Below, piece after piece: positions 35,026-44,725 of a DNA stretch of 64,000 nt (the stretch's first letter is position 1; every line of letters begins with the position of its first letter). Source of the stretch: Chelativorans sp. YIM 93263. Its GTDB lineage: Bacteria > Pseudomonadota > Alphaproteobacteria > Rhizobiales > Rhizobiaceae. The DNA lies in assembly GCF_028767125.1 (NCBI RefSeq), contig NZ_JAKCWP010000006.1:124001-188000 (forward strand). Direction: 5' to 3'. The position numbers and the translations under genes are program-made. The notes below the pieces were generated by a model. That model had not been told where the DNA came from. It did not search any database and was given only the letters and a program-made list of their open reading frames with translations.

Positions 35026-35685
35026 CGGCTTGCCAAAAAGCGCCACGTCCTTGGCCGGGATCTCGCAGTCCCACCCGAAGCGGCAACCGATATGCCGCAT
35101 CGTCTCCTCCTTGTAGAAGACGACATGCGTGGGATCGCGTCGATAATGCCAGGCGGCAAAACGATCATCTTGCGTGCGGAAGCAGGTCATGACGCCGACC
35201 CAGCCGCCCGGCTTCAAAAGCCCGTCGATCCGCTCGAACTCGGCAGCCGGGTTGTGAAAATGCTCCGCCACCTCGCTGCACGTGACGAAGTCATAGGTTT
35301 CGGCCAGCGCGTCGGCGTCCGGCGCGAAGAACGGGTCGTAGGTGCGCATGCGATGGCCCCGCTCCCGCAACATGGCTGCAAGGGCGGGACCCGGCCCGCA
35401 GCCGTAGTCGAGCCCCGAGCTTTCCGGATACAGCCGGGCGGCAAGCGGTTCAGCAAGCTTTGACAGGAAACGCCGGTAGTGCGGGTCGTCCGGATCGTTC
35501 TCATGGTTGAGATAATGCGCCTTTTCCCGGTCAGGCGGCGGCAGGTCCGTATCGTCCAGCAAAACGGCCTCGCATACCGCGCAACGCCAGTAATGTTTTT
35601 CGTCAACGGTCATGAATCGACGCAGCGGGGATGAAAGACAAACGCGGCAGATGAGTTCATTCGACCCCGCGGTGGAAGCGCTCAC
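35020..35685 (-). CDS. Class I SAM-dependent methyltransferase with Cys pairs
   Basis: A 221-residue protein. An N-terminal zinc-ribbon-like segment (CRVC at 14-17, CAVC at 35-38) precedes a Rossmann methyltransferase: motif I LDYGCGPGPALAAML near 93, motif II MRTYDPFF and VTCSEVAEHFHNP near 134, then LLKPGGWVGVMTCF. It resembles the class I methyltransferases found beside sugar or polyketide genes, and no substrate can be assigned. Its gene overlaps the upstream spermidine-synthase-like gene by 4 bp, so the two are co-translated. Confidence 0.85.
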   Translation of the reverse strand: MSASTAGSNELICRVCLSSPLRRFMTVDEKHYWRCAVCEAVLLDDTDLPPPDREKAHYLNHENDPDDPHYRRFLSKLAEPLAARLYPESSGLDYGCGPGPALAAMLRERGHRMRTYDPFFAPDADALAETYDFVTCSEVAEHFHNPAAEFERIDGLLKPGGWVGVMTCFRTQDDRFAAWHYRRDPTHVVFYKEETMRHIGCRFGWDCEIPAKDVALFGKPL

Positions 35686-36413
35686 GCGTCACCTTTGCCC
35701 TTCCGCGCCAGGTAGACAGCCTGCTGCACCTCCCGTTCCTGGAGCGGGTTGTAAAACACCACACGTTCGGCGCGGGCCTGCTCAAACACGCCTTGAAGCT
35801 CAGCCGTAAAGCCGAGGTCTTCAGGTTCGTTGGACCACAGCGCGAAGACACCGCCGGACGTGAGATGGTCAGAAAGCGTTTTCAGCCCTTGCGGCGTATA
35901 GAGGGTAGCATTCTCCGGATCCAGAACATGACGCGGCGAATGATCGATATCGAGCAAAATTGCATCGAACCGCCGGCCCGGTTCATGCGGATCGAAGCCG
36001 GTTTCGGGTTCGCGTGCCATGGCGAAGAAATCTCCATGCACGAGCCGGCATCGCGAGTCTGAGGCAATCGTGCTGCCGAGCGGCAGCATCCCTTGCTCGT
36101 GCCATTCGATAACGGGCCTGAGCGCGTCAACGACTACGAGCGATTGCACTTCCTGTTTTTCCAGCGCTGCGGCGGCCGTATAGCCGAGCCCGAGGCCGCC
36201 AACCACGACATCGAAACCGCCCCCGGACAGTTCGCCGAGCCCAAGCGTCGCCAGCGCCTTTTCCGACGTCGTGAACTGCGACGACATCAGGAAATCTTCG
36301 TTCAGCTTGATCTCGTAGATATCCTCGCCGCTGGCTAGATCACGGCGCCGGCGGAGGGAGAGCCCGCCAAGCGAGGTGATCTGATAGTCGAGCTCCTGGA
36401 AATACGCGCTCAA
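35682..36413 (-). CDS. Spermidine synthase-like protein
   Basis: A 243-residue protein with the spermine/spermidine synthase fold: DVVVGGLGLGYTAAAALE (the nucleotide loop, about 68-85), VVVDALRPVIEWHEQG, and DAILLDIDHSPRHVL (the DxDH region). Polyamine-aminopropylation residues such as the gatekeeper Asp of YXDP are not all visible, so it may be one of the many SpeE-like methyltransferase-fold proteins of unknown reaction. It pairs with the downstream class I methyltransferase. Confidence 0.82.
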   Translation of the reverse strand: MSAYFQELDYQITSLGGLSLRRRRDLASGEDIYEIKLNEDFLMSSQFTTSEKALATLGLGELSGGGFDVVVGGLGLGYTAAAALEKQEVQSLVVVDALRPVIEWHEQGMLPLGSTIASDSRCRLVHGDFFAMAREPETGFDPHEPGRRFDAILLDIDHSPRHVLDPENATLYTPQGLKTLSDHLTSGGVFALWSNEPEDLGFTAELQGVFEQARAERVVFYNPLQEREVQQAVYLARKGKGDA

Positions 36414-36473
36414 AACCCCTTGCCTTCCCTACTGGACCGAGCCGTAGAAAGGCATCGCCTGCCTTTCCGCTCA

Positions 36474-36995
36474 CTATTGCATCAGCTCGGTCATCCTATT
36501 GAGCGCAGCAGTAAAGCCGTTAAGGGAGACTGTAAATGCAATGCGCTGTTCCGCATTTACGGCATGCACCGTGATTTTCAGCGCATCACCTGTCTTGAGA
36601 TTCTCGAGACTACTGTGATCAAAGTTCACGGGCGCAACACAGCCCTGGGGCAAACAGGTGAGGAAAGGGAACGTCGGCCCCTCCGTTTCATCGATTGCCA
36701 GTGCAATGCCCTGCGCCAGCGCAAGACCGAACGGCATGAGAAGTGTTCCTTCCACCGCGCCGTCGGTTCCCGTTCGCAGCTCGGCTGTGAGTATATGCTG
36801 CCCCGTCTCCTGGTTATTCTGACTCTGTCGCATGACGCAAACGGTCTCTCCTTCCGGCGCCGCACAGGACACCACCCAGTCTTCGTAGGTCTCGACCAGC
36901 GACCCGGCGCCACCGGGAAGCGGAGCTGCGATAGAGGAAACGGCGAAAACAAGCCCAATCGCCAGCGAGGCAACGGCAAGAAGACATCTGCGCAT
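36474..36995 (-). CDS. IalB-family secreted protein
   Basis: A 173-residue protein with a signal peptide (MRRCLLAVASLAIGLVFAVS, cleavage after SIAA near 24). The mature part begins VETYEDWVVSCAAPEGETVC, the signature of the invasion-associated locus B family, with paired cysteines (Cys44/Cys53 and LTCLPQGC) that likely form disulphides. Members are common periplasmic proteins in Hyphomicrobiales, including non-pathogens, and their function is unclear. ATG 36995 is chosen because AAAGG lies 7 nt upstream and gives a proper signal peptide. Gene stands alone. Confidence 0.85.
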   Translation of the reverse strand: MRRCLLAVASLAIGLVFAVSSIAAPLPGGAGSLVETYEDWVVSCAAPEGETVCVMRQSQNNQETGQHILTAELRTGTDGAVEGTLLMPFGLALAQGIALAIDETEGPTFPFLTCLPQGCVAPVNFDHSSLENLKTGDALKITVHAVNAEQRIAFTVSLNGFTAALNRMTELMQ

Positions 36996-37268
36996 CAGGA
37001 AACCTTTAAATTCGGAGGACGTGCATTTGCAAAAGCCAATATCTCGGGTCCGTTCATTACAGTTTACTTTCCGATTCGGCTTCATCAGTGGTCAATTATA
37101 ACTGAAGGGTGGAAAACGTCATGACGAACCGTTGATCGTTACAAGACCCGCGACCGAGATGGCGCGACGGTAAAATGTCACTGTTATCCTGGAGGAAAGG
37201 CGCAAGTCGTATAAGAGATAAAGGCCAATATATGCGTGTTAGAGTGTCCTCGACACAAATCGAGACAT

Positions 37269-38162
37269 TCATTTTTCCAACCGCGTTTCCTCGATCAGGA
37301 AATCCACAAAAGAACGCACTTTGGGCAAGACATACTGGCGGGAAGGATAAACCACATAGATCGAGGTCTCGACCGGCGCCCAGTCATCCAGCGCTGTCGT
37401 AAGCCTTCCTTCCGCGATGTCCTTTTCCACATAGATTCGCGGAATGAGGCTCAGTCCGAAGCCGGCAAGCAGAGCGTCGCGAACCGCGAGGCTGGTCGTG
37501 ACCTTGTAGCGGCCGCTGATCACCACCCGCACAGTGCGACCGTGTCGCGTGAAAGACCATTCTTGAACATGGCCGGAGAGCGTGAATTGCACGCAATTGT
37601 GCGAACGCAGATTCTCCGGCTCGCGCGGCCGACCGGCACGAGCGAAATAGTCGGGCGAAGCGCAGACCACATGGCGTAGCGTCATCAGCTTGCGCGCAAT
37701 CAGGCTGGAATCCTCCAGCCGGTCGCTGCCGCGAATGGCAAGGTCAACTCCCTCCTTGACGAGGTCCACCCGGCGATCCTCGAGCTTCAGGTCGAGTGTC
37801 AGATCGGGATAGCGGTCAAGAAAGCCGACGATCGCATCCGACAGGCGCGTCAACGTGAAGGCCATCGGCGCGCTGACACGCAGGAGACCGCTCGGCATGC
37901 GCTGCATGGGGCCAAGCGAACTGTCGGCTTCTGAAAGGTCGTCGAGAATGCGGGCGATCTGCTCAAAGTAGCGCTCGCCGGCTTCCGTCAGGCTCATTCT
38001 GCGCGTAGTGCGATTGAGCAGGCGCACGTGTAAATGCGCCTCCAATTCCCGGATATTCTTGCTGACGGCAGCCGGTGAAAGCGCCATCCGGCGCGCGGCT
38101 TCCGCGAAGGAGCCCAGTTCCACGGCTTGGCGAAATACCCTTATGGCCTGCAATTGGTCCAT
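37269..38162 (-). CDS. LysR-family transcriptional regulator
   Basis: A 297-residue LysR regulator with N-terminal winged helix (MDQLQAIRVFRQAVELGSFA, then EAARRMALSPAAVSKNIREL) and a C-terminal effector domain of the CrgA-like group (SAPMAFTLTRLSDAIVGFLD). It is divergent from the nitroreductase and EamA exporter genes, which are its likely targets. Confidence 0.92.
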   Translation of the reverse strand: MDQLQAIRVFRQAVELGSFAEAARRMALSPAAVSKNIRELEAHLHVRLLNRTTRRMSLTEAGERYFEQIARILDDLSEADSSLGPMQRMPSGLLRVSAPMAFTLTRLSDAIVGFLDRYPDLTLDLKLEDRRVDLVKEGVDLAIRGSDRLEDSSLIARKLMTLRHVVCASPDYFARAGRPREPENLRSHNCVQFTLSGHVQEWSFTRHGRTVRVVISGRYKVTTSLAVRDALLAGFGLSLIPRIYVEKDIAEGRLTTALDDWAPVETSIYVVYPSRQYVLPKVRSFVDFLIEETRLEK

Positions 38163-38300
38163 GATTATTCACTACCAGTTACGAGTTCCGACACAAGATA
38201 GCGGATTATGGCGATACTTGTAACGAAATATCTTGGCTTCGTCAGCGGCGCGTTCGCCACGACAAAACGGGAATCTCCCGCGTTATAGAGGTCGATAAAG

Positions 38301-38918
38301 ATGAAGAATCCGATCATTGCCGCCATCGAAAGCCGTGTCTCCACAAACCTGTTCGATTCCGAAAAGGTACTCGACCCTGAGCATATCGAGGAGCTTACAA
38401 GGCTCGCAACGCGCGCACCCACCGCCTACAATCTCCAGAACTGGCGCTTCATCGCCGTCAGAACGCCCGAGGCGAAAGCGCGCCTTCAGGCCGCCGCATA
38501 CGGGCAAGCCAAGGTGAGTGAAGCAGCGGTCACCTACATCGTCTGTGGGCAGCTACCCTCGCACACGGTCATGGAAGAGTGCCTCCGTCCCTCCGTCGAG
38601 GCGGGTTTCATGCCAGCGCAGATGATCGACGCCTGGTCGGAGGCAGTGGAAAGCACCTATGGCGACAATCCGCAAATGCAACGTGACGAGGCGATTCGCA
38701 CGGCAACGTTGGGCGCCGCCTTTCTGATGTTCGCTGCGGAAGCCCATGGGCTTGCCACCGGGCCGATGGTTGGCTTCGACCCAGCGGCGGTCGCACGCGA
38801 ATTCGGTCTTGCCGCCCACGAAATCCCGGTTGTGCTGCTCGCGGTGGGACATGCTCGCCAAGGCAACTGGCCGCAAAAACCGAGACTGCCGATTTCACGC
38901 GTCCTGGAGACCATCTGA
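38301..38918 (+). CDS. Nitroreductase-family FMN oxidoreductase
   Basis: A 205-residue member of the nitroreductase family. The FMN-binding start IESRVSTNLFDSEK and RAPTAYNLQNWRFIAVR (about 37-53) are diagnostic, as is AAEAHGLATGPMVGFDPAAV. It would reduce quinones, nitro groups or flavins with NAD(P)H. ATG 38301 follows a GAGG site. It forms a unit with the EamA transporter 86 bp downstream and faces the LysR gene. Confidence 0.88.
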   Translation: MKNPIIAAIESRVSTNLFDSEKVLDPEHIEELTRLATRAPTAYNLQNWRFIAVRTPEAKARLQAAAYGQAKVSEAAVTYIVCGQLPSHTVMEECLRPSVEAGFMPAQMIDAWSEAVESTYGDNPQMQRDEAIRTATLGAAFLMFAAEAHGLATGPMVGFDPAAVAREFGLAAHEIPVVLLAVGHARQGNWPQKPRLPISRVLETI

Positions 38919-39004
38919 GCCATCCGGCGTCGCTTTTCCACGATTACAGTCCCCACCGGCCAAAGGGCATGACCGGGCCGCGCGTTCGATAAAGGAGAAG
39001 AACA

Positions 39005-39931
39005 GTGAACTACACTAGTGTGACGGGCGCGCATTTGGGAATGCTGCTCTGGGCCTTGATCGTCGGTGCGTCCTTTCCGGTCGTCGGTCTCCTGAGCGAC
39101 GGGCTCCCGCCGCTGCTTCTGACGGCGATGCGCTTTGCAATCGCGGCACTTGCGATGCTGCCGATGGCGTGGCGTGCGGGGCCGGCGGTGCCGAACCTGC
39201 GGGGCATGTTGCTTTACGCCGTCATGGGACTGTGCCTCGCCGGCTTCTTCGGCGTCATGTTCTGGGCTGCCCATCGGGTGAGCGCGCTTTCCATGTCAGC
39301 CTTGTTCGTTTCCATGCCGCTCTTGGCTTATGGGCTTGGCCGGGCTCTCGGTGTGGAAGCGCGCGCCCATCGCCTACTCGCCATCCTCGCCCTGGGGGCG
39401 GTGGGAGCCCTGGCGCTGGCGCTCGCCCAGAGCGGTGGTGATTTGACAAGGTTGCAACTCGGCTGGAGCGAGGCCGCGTTCTTCCTGGGATGCATCGCGT
39501 CGGCACTTTATCCGGTCCTGTCCAAGTGGGGGCTGGCACGGGGCATTCTGTCGACCGACGCGGCCGTGCGCACCTTCTGGAGTCTGGCGCTCGGCGGCGT
39601 TCTGATCGCCATTGCCGGGTTTGTCGCCGAACCGGTTGCCGCAATGTCGCGGATGGGGTTTGGAGACGTGTTGCTGGTTGCCTATCTCGGTGTCTTTTCA
39701 AGCGGTGTGACCTTCTGGCTGATGCAGCGTGGGACCGGCGTGCTCACGCCGGGCGCGGTGACGGCGTACAGCTATCTCGTTCCGTTCGTTTCGATGCTGG
39801 TGCTGTTCGTGACCCGTCCAGACGTCATCGGCTGGCATTGGCTGCCGGGCAGCCTGCTCGTAATCACGGCGATTGCTCTGCTCTCCCGTAATGCAGGGGA
39901 GCAGTCTGCAGTCCCCGCGCGGGTGCGGTGA
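39005..39931 (+). CDS. EamA/DMT-superfamily transporter
   Basis: A 308-residue membrane protein with ten hydrophobic segments in two EamA repeats (LLTAMRFAIAALAMLPMAWR in the first, GAVTAYSYLVPFVSMLVLFV in the second). It is probably an exporter of metabolites. GTG 39005 is the start, with AGGAG 7 nt before it. Confidence 0.9.
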   Translation: MNYTSVTGAHLGMLLWALIVGASFPVVGLLSDGLPPLLLTAMRFAIAALAMLPMAWRAGPAVPNLRGMLLYAVMGLCLAGFFGVMFWAAHRVSALSMSALFVSMPLLAYGLGRALGVEARAHRLLAILALGAVGALALALAQSGGDLTRLQLGWSEAAFFLGCIASALYPVLSKWGLARGILSTDAAVRTFWSLALGGVLIAIAGFVAEPVAAMSRMGFGDVLLVAYLGVFSSGVTFWLMQRGTGVLTPGAVTAYSYLVPFVSMLVLFVTRPDVIGWHWLPGSLLVITAIALLSRNAGEQSAVPARVR

Positions 39932-40137
39932 ACGTAGAGTTCAGCTAAGATAGTGCCAATGCATATCGTGATGGGGGTTCCCGTGCGAGTCGGCCTTCGC
40001 TGGGCTATCGTTCCTGCGAACTGGTTACTCGTCCGTTGGGCGAGAAGATCGGCATGTAAATATCGGCTTAACGGAAGCGACACTCCGGGATGTCAGTCTG
40101 CACACGACGACCCTTTGACAAAGCTGGGAAAACAAAC

Positions 40138-40296
40138 ATGCAACTGGGAGTTATGGACCTCGGTCGCTGGACAGTCATGGGAGCAATAGAGGAATCTAGC
40201 CCTGCCGAGGCCTTGTCCGCCGCCCTCTATGCTCGGCTTCTCTCGGCGATGCGCTTTAAGGTCGGCGGCCACGTCGAGCGTCCTTCAGGAGGTTGA
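40138..40296 (+). pseudogene. gnd: gnd remnant with large internal deletion
   Basis: A 52-codon in-frame relic of 6-phosphogluconate dehydrogenase. It starts [11 protein letters not shown], matching the enzyme's N terminus (MQLGMIGLGRMG), and then jumps to its C terminus: [19 protein letters not shown] and [18 protein letters not shown]. Roughly 270 codons are missing, with a second small gap between ALYARL and LSAMRF. The remnant keeps its start codon, its stop and an AGGAGG inside its last codons that serves zwf 6 nt later. It may persist as a leader that couples zwf translation. It cannot be an active enzyme. Confidence 0.85.
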
Positions 40297-40298
40297 TC

Positions 40299-41858
40299 AT
40301 GAAGTCCCCTGCCCCAGCCCGCCGACTCCCCGACAGCGCCGAACCGGCGCCACCCAGCACACTCATCATCTTCGGCGCTTCCGGCGACCTGACCAAACGG
40401 CTTCTGATGCCGGCCCTCTACAATCTCGCCAGGGAAAAGTCCCTCGATCCGGCCTTCGAGGTGATCGGCGTCGACCATATCGAGCGCAGCGAGGATGAAT
40501 TCCGCACCTATCTCACCAAGTCGATGCAGGCGCTTGTGAGCGAAGGCGGCGGGGAGTTCGAAGCGAAAGCGCTCGATATGGAGGCCTGGAACTGGATTGC
40601 CGGGCGGCTTGGCTATCTTGCGGGCGACTTCGAGGATCCCGAGACCTATCGCCGCCTCGGCGAGCGCTTGGACAAGCGTGCCGGAGAGAGCGGCCATTCA
40701 AACGCGGTCTTCTACCTCGCCACCGCGCCGCGCTTCTTCGGCATGGTGAGCGAACAGTTGGGCGATGCCGGGCTCATCAAAGAGACGGAGCAGGGCTTCC
40801 GGCGCATCGTCATCGAAAAGCCTTTCGGTTCCGATCTGGCCTCCGCCGAGGCACTCAACCGCCGCATCCTGAAGGTCGCCGGAGAGAGCCAGCTCTACCG
40901 GATCGACCATTTCCTGGGCAAGGAAACGGTCCAGAACATCATGGTTCTGCGCTTTGCCAACGGCTTCTTCGAGCCGCTGTGGAACCGCGATCATATCGAC
41001 CACGTGCAGATCACTGCCGCCGAGACCGTCGGCGTCGAGCACCGCGGGCGCTTCTACGAGGCCACCGGCGCGCTGAAGGACATGGTGCCGAACCACATGT
41101 TCCAGCTCCTTGCCATGACCGCCATGGAGGCGCCGAACTCCTTCGGCGCGGACGCGGTGCGCTCGGAAAAGGCGAAGGTGATCGAGGCGGTCCGCAGATG
41201 GTCGCCCGAGGAGGCCGTGAAGAACTCCGTCCGCGGCCAGTACGACGCTGGCACAGTACGCGGCCAACCCGTGCGTCCCTATACGAAGGAACCTGACGTC
41301 TCGCCCGACAGCAACACCGAGACATATGTCGCCCTCAAACTGATGATCGACAACTGGCGCTGGGCGGGCGTGCCCTTCTACATAAGGACCGGCAAGTCGA
41401 TGTCCGTCCGGCGCACCGAAATCGCCATACAGTTCAAGCGGGCCCCAAGCATCCTCTTCCGCGACACGCCGGCTGGCATGCCCGATCCGAACCTCTTGGT
41501 CTTCCGCATCCAGCCGAGCGAGGGCGTGTCGCTGCGCTTTGCGGCCAAAGTGCCAGGACGCACGGTGCGGCTCGGTGAAGTGGATATGGATTTCAGCTAT
41601 TCGGACTATTTCGCCGCAGAACCTTCCACCGGCTACGAGACGCTGATCTACGACTGCCTGATCGGCGATCCGACCCTCTTCCAGCGCGCCGACAACATCG
41701 AGGCGGGATGGAGCGCGGTCCAGCCATTCCTGGACAGTTGGGCCCAGGCCGGAGACGGTGTGCATCTTTATAAATCCGGAGGCAGCGGGCCGACCGCGGC
41801 CGATGCACTCATGAAGCGCGACGGCCGCGCCTGGCTGCCGCTCAACCCTGGTGCGTGA
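40299..41858 (+). CDS. zwf: Glucose-6-phosphate 1-dehydrogenase
   Basis: A 519-residue enzyme that oxidises glucose 6-phosphate to 6-phosphogluconolactone. NADP site FGASGDLTKRLLMPALYN is near residue 25, EKPFGSDL near 174, and the substrate motif RIDHFLGKETVQN near 202 with its catalytic His. ATG 40299 follows AGGAGG by 6 nt, and that site lies in the 3' end of the gnd remnant. The lactone feeds Entner-Doudoroff or the oxidative pentose pathway; loss of the local gnd favours the former. The fused gluconokinase gene follows by 15 bp. Confidence 0.95.
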   Translation: MKSPAPARRLPDSAEPAPPSTLIIFGASGDLTKRLLMPALYNLAREKSLDPAFEVIGVDHIERSEDEFRTYLTKSMQALVSEGGGEFEAKALDMEAWNWIAGRLGYLAGDFEDPETYRRLGERLDKRAGESGHSNAVFYLATAPRFFGMVSEQLGDAGLIKETEQGFRRIVIEKPFGSDLASAEALNRRILKVAGESQLYRIDHFLGKETVQNIMVLRFANGFFEPLWNRDHIDHVQITAAETVGVEHRGRFYEATGALKDMVPNHMFQLLAMTAMEAPNSFGADAVRSEKAKVIEAVRRWSPEEAVKNSVRGQYDAGTVRGQPVRPYTKEPDVSPDSNTETYVALKLMIDNWRWAGVPFYIRTGKSMSVRRTEIAIQFKRAPSILFRDTPAGMPDPNLLVFRIQPSEGVSLRFAAKVPGRTVRLGEVDMDFSYSDYFAAEPSTGYETLIYDCLIGDPTLFQRADNIEAGWSAVQPFLDSWAQAGDGVHLYKSGGSGPTAADALMKRDGRAWLPLNPGA

Positions 41859-41873
41859 AGGGAATTGGAGAGA

Positions 41874-44378
41874 ATGACCGAACTAGCCGAGATCGCCACT
41901 GGAAACGCAGCACCCATGGCTGCCTCTGAGCGGCCGAATCCCATTATCATCTTGATGGGAGTCTCGGGCGCCGGCAAGACGACCATCGGCAAGGCGCTCG
42001 CTGAACGGCTGAATTGGCCTTTCGAAGAGGGCGACGATTTGCATCCTTCAGTCAATGTCGAAAAGATGCGCGCCCACATCCCGCTCACCGATGCCGACCG
42101 CAAGCCCTGGCTCGAAAAAATCGCGGCTCGGATTGACGGTTGGCGGGAGGCCGGCCGTGCCGGCGTCATCACATGCTCAGCGCTGAAGCGCAGCTATCGC
42201 GACCTTCTCGCCCGCGGTCGGCCGGAGGTTCAGTTCGTGTATCTGCGCGGCGAGCAGATACTGATTTCGGCGAGGCTTGCCGCCCGCAAGGACCATTTCA
42301 TGCCGCCCGACCTGCTCACCAGCCAGATGGCGACGCTTGAGGCGCCTTCGCCGGATGAGCCCGCGATTGCAGTCGACATCGCTTCACCCACCGAAGCTGT
42401 CGTTGCCCGGATCATGGGCGAACTGGGGCAGGAGGACGTGCACGATTCCTCTGCCGAGGCGACCGGAAAGCCCGACCGGCCTCCCACCGTCTCCATCGAC
42501 GACCCCAAGCTCGAACATCGGCATCCCTCTGTCGAAAAGGGTTCTCAAACCGGGCCGGACCTGCCGCTCCCCATCGAAGACTATGCACTGATCGGCGACT
42601 GCACGACGGCCGCGCTTGTCGGCCGCAATGGTTCAATCGATTGGTTGTGCTGGCCGCGCTTCGACAGCGGTGCCTGCTTTGCGGCCCTGCTTGGTACGGC
42701 ACAGAACGGGCGCTGGCGGATTTCCCCCGCCGATTCGGCGGCTCGCGCACGCCGCGCCTACCGCGACGGCACCATGGTTCTGGAAACCGTCTTCGAAACG
42801 TCCGAGGGCGAGGTTGCCCTCATCGATTTCATGCCGCCCGGACAGCTGAACTCCTCCGTGGTCAGGCTGGTCGAGGGGCGGTCCGGCAAGGTAACGATGC
42901 GGCTCGACCTGAGACTCCGCTTCGATTACGGCTCTTCGGTTCCGTGGGTGACCCGGCTCGAGGACGGCTCGGGCCTCAACGCCGTCGCGGGGCCGAATGC
43001 CGTTGCCCTGCGCACGCCGATCGGATTGCGCGGCGAGAACCTCGCCACCGTGGCGGAATTCACCGTTGCCCAAGGCGAATGCGTCCCTTTCGTGCTGACC
43101 TACGGGCCATCTCACCTGCCCCCACCCCCGGCCTTCGACTGGCAGACAGCATTGAAAGCGACGGAGACTTTCTGGCGGGACTGGTGCAACCAGTGCACCT
43201 ATGAAGGCGCATGGAAAGAGCCAGTGCAACGCTCACTGCTTACTCTGAAGGCGCTCACCTATTCTCCCACTGGCGGCATCATCGCCGCCCCTACCACCTC
43301 GTTGCCCGAGCAGATCGGCGGCCCGCGCAACTGGGATTACCGCTATTGCTGGCTGCGTGACGCCACCATGACGCTCATCGCGTTCATGTCGGCCGGCTAT
43401 GTGGACGAAGCACGAGCCTGGCGCGACTGGCTGATGCGCAGTGCTGCCGGCAGTCCCGAGCAGATACAGATCATGTATGGCGTGGCGGGCGAGCGGCAGT
43501 TAAACGAATGGCAGGTGCCGTGGCTGGCGGGCTACCAAGGCTCCAGCCCCGTGCGCATCGGCAATGCGGCATCGAACCAAATGCAGCTCGACGTCTACGG
43601 CGAACTCCTTGATGCCCTCCATCAGGCGCGCAATCACGGCCTCGCGCCTGCCCCGTCGGGCTGGGCCCTGCAGGAGGCGCTAATCCAGCATCTGGAGGCG
43701 ATCTGGGAAGAGCCTGATGAAGGCATCTGGGAGGTCAGAGGCGGACAGCGCCATTTCACCTATTCCAAAGTGATGGCATGGGTGGCGCTCGATCGCGCCT
43801 TGCGCGACGCCGAACGTTTCAGGCTCGAAGCACCCACCGAGCGTTGGCGGGCGGTTCGCGACCGCATGCACGCAACCATCTGCGAGCAGGGCTTCGACAG
43901 CCGCCGAAACACCTTCACGCAGAGCTTCGGCAGCGAGGAACTCGATGCCAGCCTTCTTCTGATCCCGACCGTCGGCTTCCTGCCGCCCGACGATCCTCGG
44001 GTCCTCGGGACCGTTGCCGCTATCGAGCGCGAACTGGTGGTGGACGGCTTTGTCTTGCGTTACCGCACACAGCAGGGCGTCGATGGCCTGCCGCCCGGTG
44101 AGGGCGCCTTTCTGCCCTGCAGCTTCTGGCTGGCCGACAACTACGCCCTGCAGAACCGCGATGCCGAGGCTCGGGACTTGTTCGAGCGCCTTTTGGCGCT
44201 GCGCAACGATGTCGGGCTGCTCGCCGAGGAATACGACCCGCGCCTTAAGAGGCAAGTCGGCAACTTCCCGCAGGCCTTTTCCCATCTCGCCCTGGTCGGA
44301 ACGGCGTTGAACCTGCATGACATCGGCCCGGCACAAAAGCGCCGTCGCGGGTCGAGGACTACGTCCGGATCTTCGTAA
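41874..44378 (+). CDS. gntK: Gluconokinase-GH15 glycosidase fusion
   Basis: An uninterrupted 834-residue frame with two enzymes. Residues about 20-184 are a GntK gluconate kinase: P-loop [54 protein letters not shown] charged 45-residue linker follows (about 185-230). Residues about 231-820 form a GH15 glucoamylase/trehalase-like domain: [52 protein letters not shown] (likely acid Glu), [35 protein letters not shown] (likely base Glu). Both halves keep key motifs, and both genes are usually separate. No signal peptide, so a cytoplasmic glucan or trehalose would be cut. It lies in a zwf operon, linking glucose release to the 6-phosphogluconate node. Confidence 0.85.
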   Translation: MTELAEIATGNAAPMAASERPNPIIILMGVSGAGKTTIGKALAERLNWPFEEGDDLHPSVNVEKMRAHIPLTDADRKPWLEKIAARIDGWREAGRAGVITCSALKRSYRDLLARGRPEVQFVYLRGEQILISARLAARKDHFMPPDLLTSQMATLEAPSPDEPAIAVDIASPTEAVVARIMGELGQEDVHDSSAEATGKPDRPPTVSIDDPKLEHRHPSVEKGSQTGPDLPLPIEDYALIGDCTTAALVGRNGSIDWLCWPRFDSGACFAALLGTAQNGRWRISPADSAARARRAYRDGTMVLETVFETSEGEVALIDFMPPGQLNSSVVRLVEGRSGKVTMRLDLRLRFDYGSSVPWVTRLEDGSGLNAVAGPNAVALRTPIGLRGENLATVAEFTVAQGECVPFVLTYGPSHLPPPPAFDWQTALKATETFWRDWCNQCTYEGAWKEPVQRSLLTLKALTYSPTGGIIAAPTTSLPEQIGGPRNWDYRYCWLRDATMTLIAFMSAGYVDEARAWRDWLMRSAAGSPEQIQIMYGVAGERQLNEWQVPWLAGYQGSSPVRIGNAASNQMQLDVYGELLDALHQARNHGLAPAPSGWALQEALIQHLEAIWEEPDEGIWEVRGGQRHFTYSKVMAWVALDRALRDAERFRLEAPTERWRAVRDRMHATICEQGFDSRRNTFTQSFGSEELDASLLLIPTVGFLPPDDPRVLGTVAAIERELVVDGFVLRYRTQQGVDGLPPGEGAFLPCSFWLADNYALQNRDAEARDLFERLLALRNDVGLLAEEYDPRLKRQVGNFPQAFSHLALVGTALNLHDIGPAQKRRRGSRTTSGSS

Positions 44379-44725
44379 TCGCGGCGGCCGAATTCTGGCC
44401 TGGCATTAGCGGCATTCAGGGTGGTCAGCGCCCTTCACGACCTCTGCCTGCCGGACAGAGGGGTAGGAATGAGCACGCTCATTGCGGCATTTTTGCAAGG
44501 CAGCCATGCAGCTACATCTACGGCTTTCAAAATAAGGCGTCGATGGTTAAAGGACGGGGTGTTGCGCTGCAACAACCATCTCCTCCTGCGGTCTCAATGT
44601 CGCGTGTCTCGCGCTTTCCGCTCACACCTGTGGAGCCGCGGCGCTGCGTGAGAGCGCTCCGACATCCCTCCTGGTTCCACTGCCTCGGCACTGGAGCGCT
44701 CCTTTGTATTAGAGGTTTCTCTTTA
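44379..44725. other. Intergenic with candidate terminator and SulP leader
   Basis: Nothing protein-coding is credible here. aatgagc-ac-gctcatt (44468-44483) followed by TTTTT (44490-44494) could end the zwf transcript, though the loop is tight. The rest is a 5' leader for the SulP gene, including the inverted repeat listed next. Confidence 0.4.
44652..44701 (+). promoter_or_regulatory. Inverted repeat in SulP leader
   Basis: GAGCGCTCC (44652-44660) and GGAGCGCTC (44693-44701) form a 9-bp stem enclosing 32 nt that contain a further small tgcc/ggca hairpin. It ends 24 nt before the SulP start codon. Candidate leader RNA or protein site; alphaproteobacterial SulP genes are known to have a leader RNA class (sul1), to which this should be compared. 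Confidence 0.35.

Noticed and set aside
40698-41765. A 355-codon minus-strand frame opposite zwf
   Set aside because: Antisense shadow of a conserved enzyme; composition rich in His, Arg and Gly without a fold signature.
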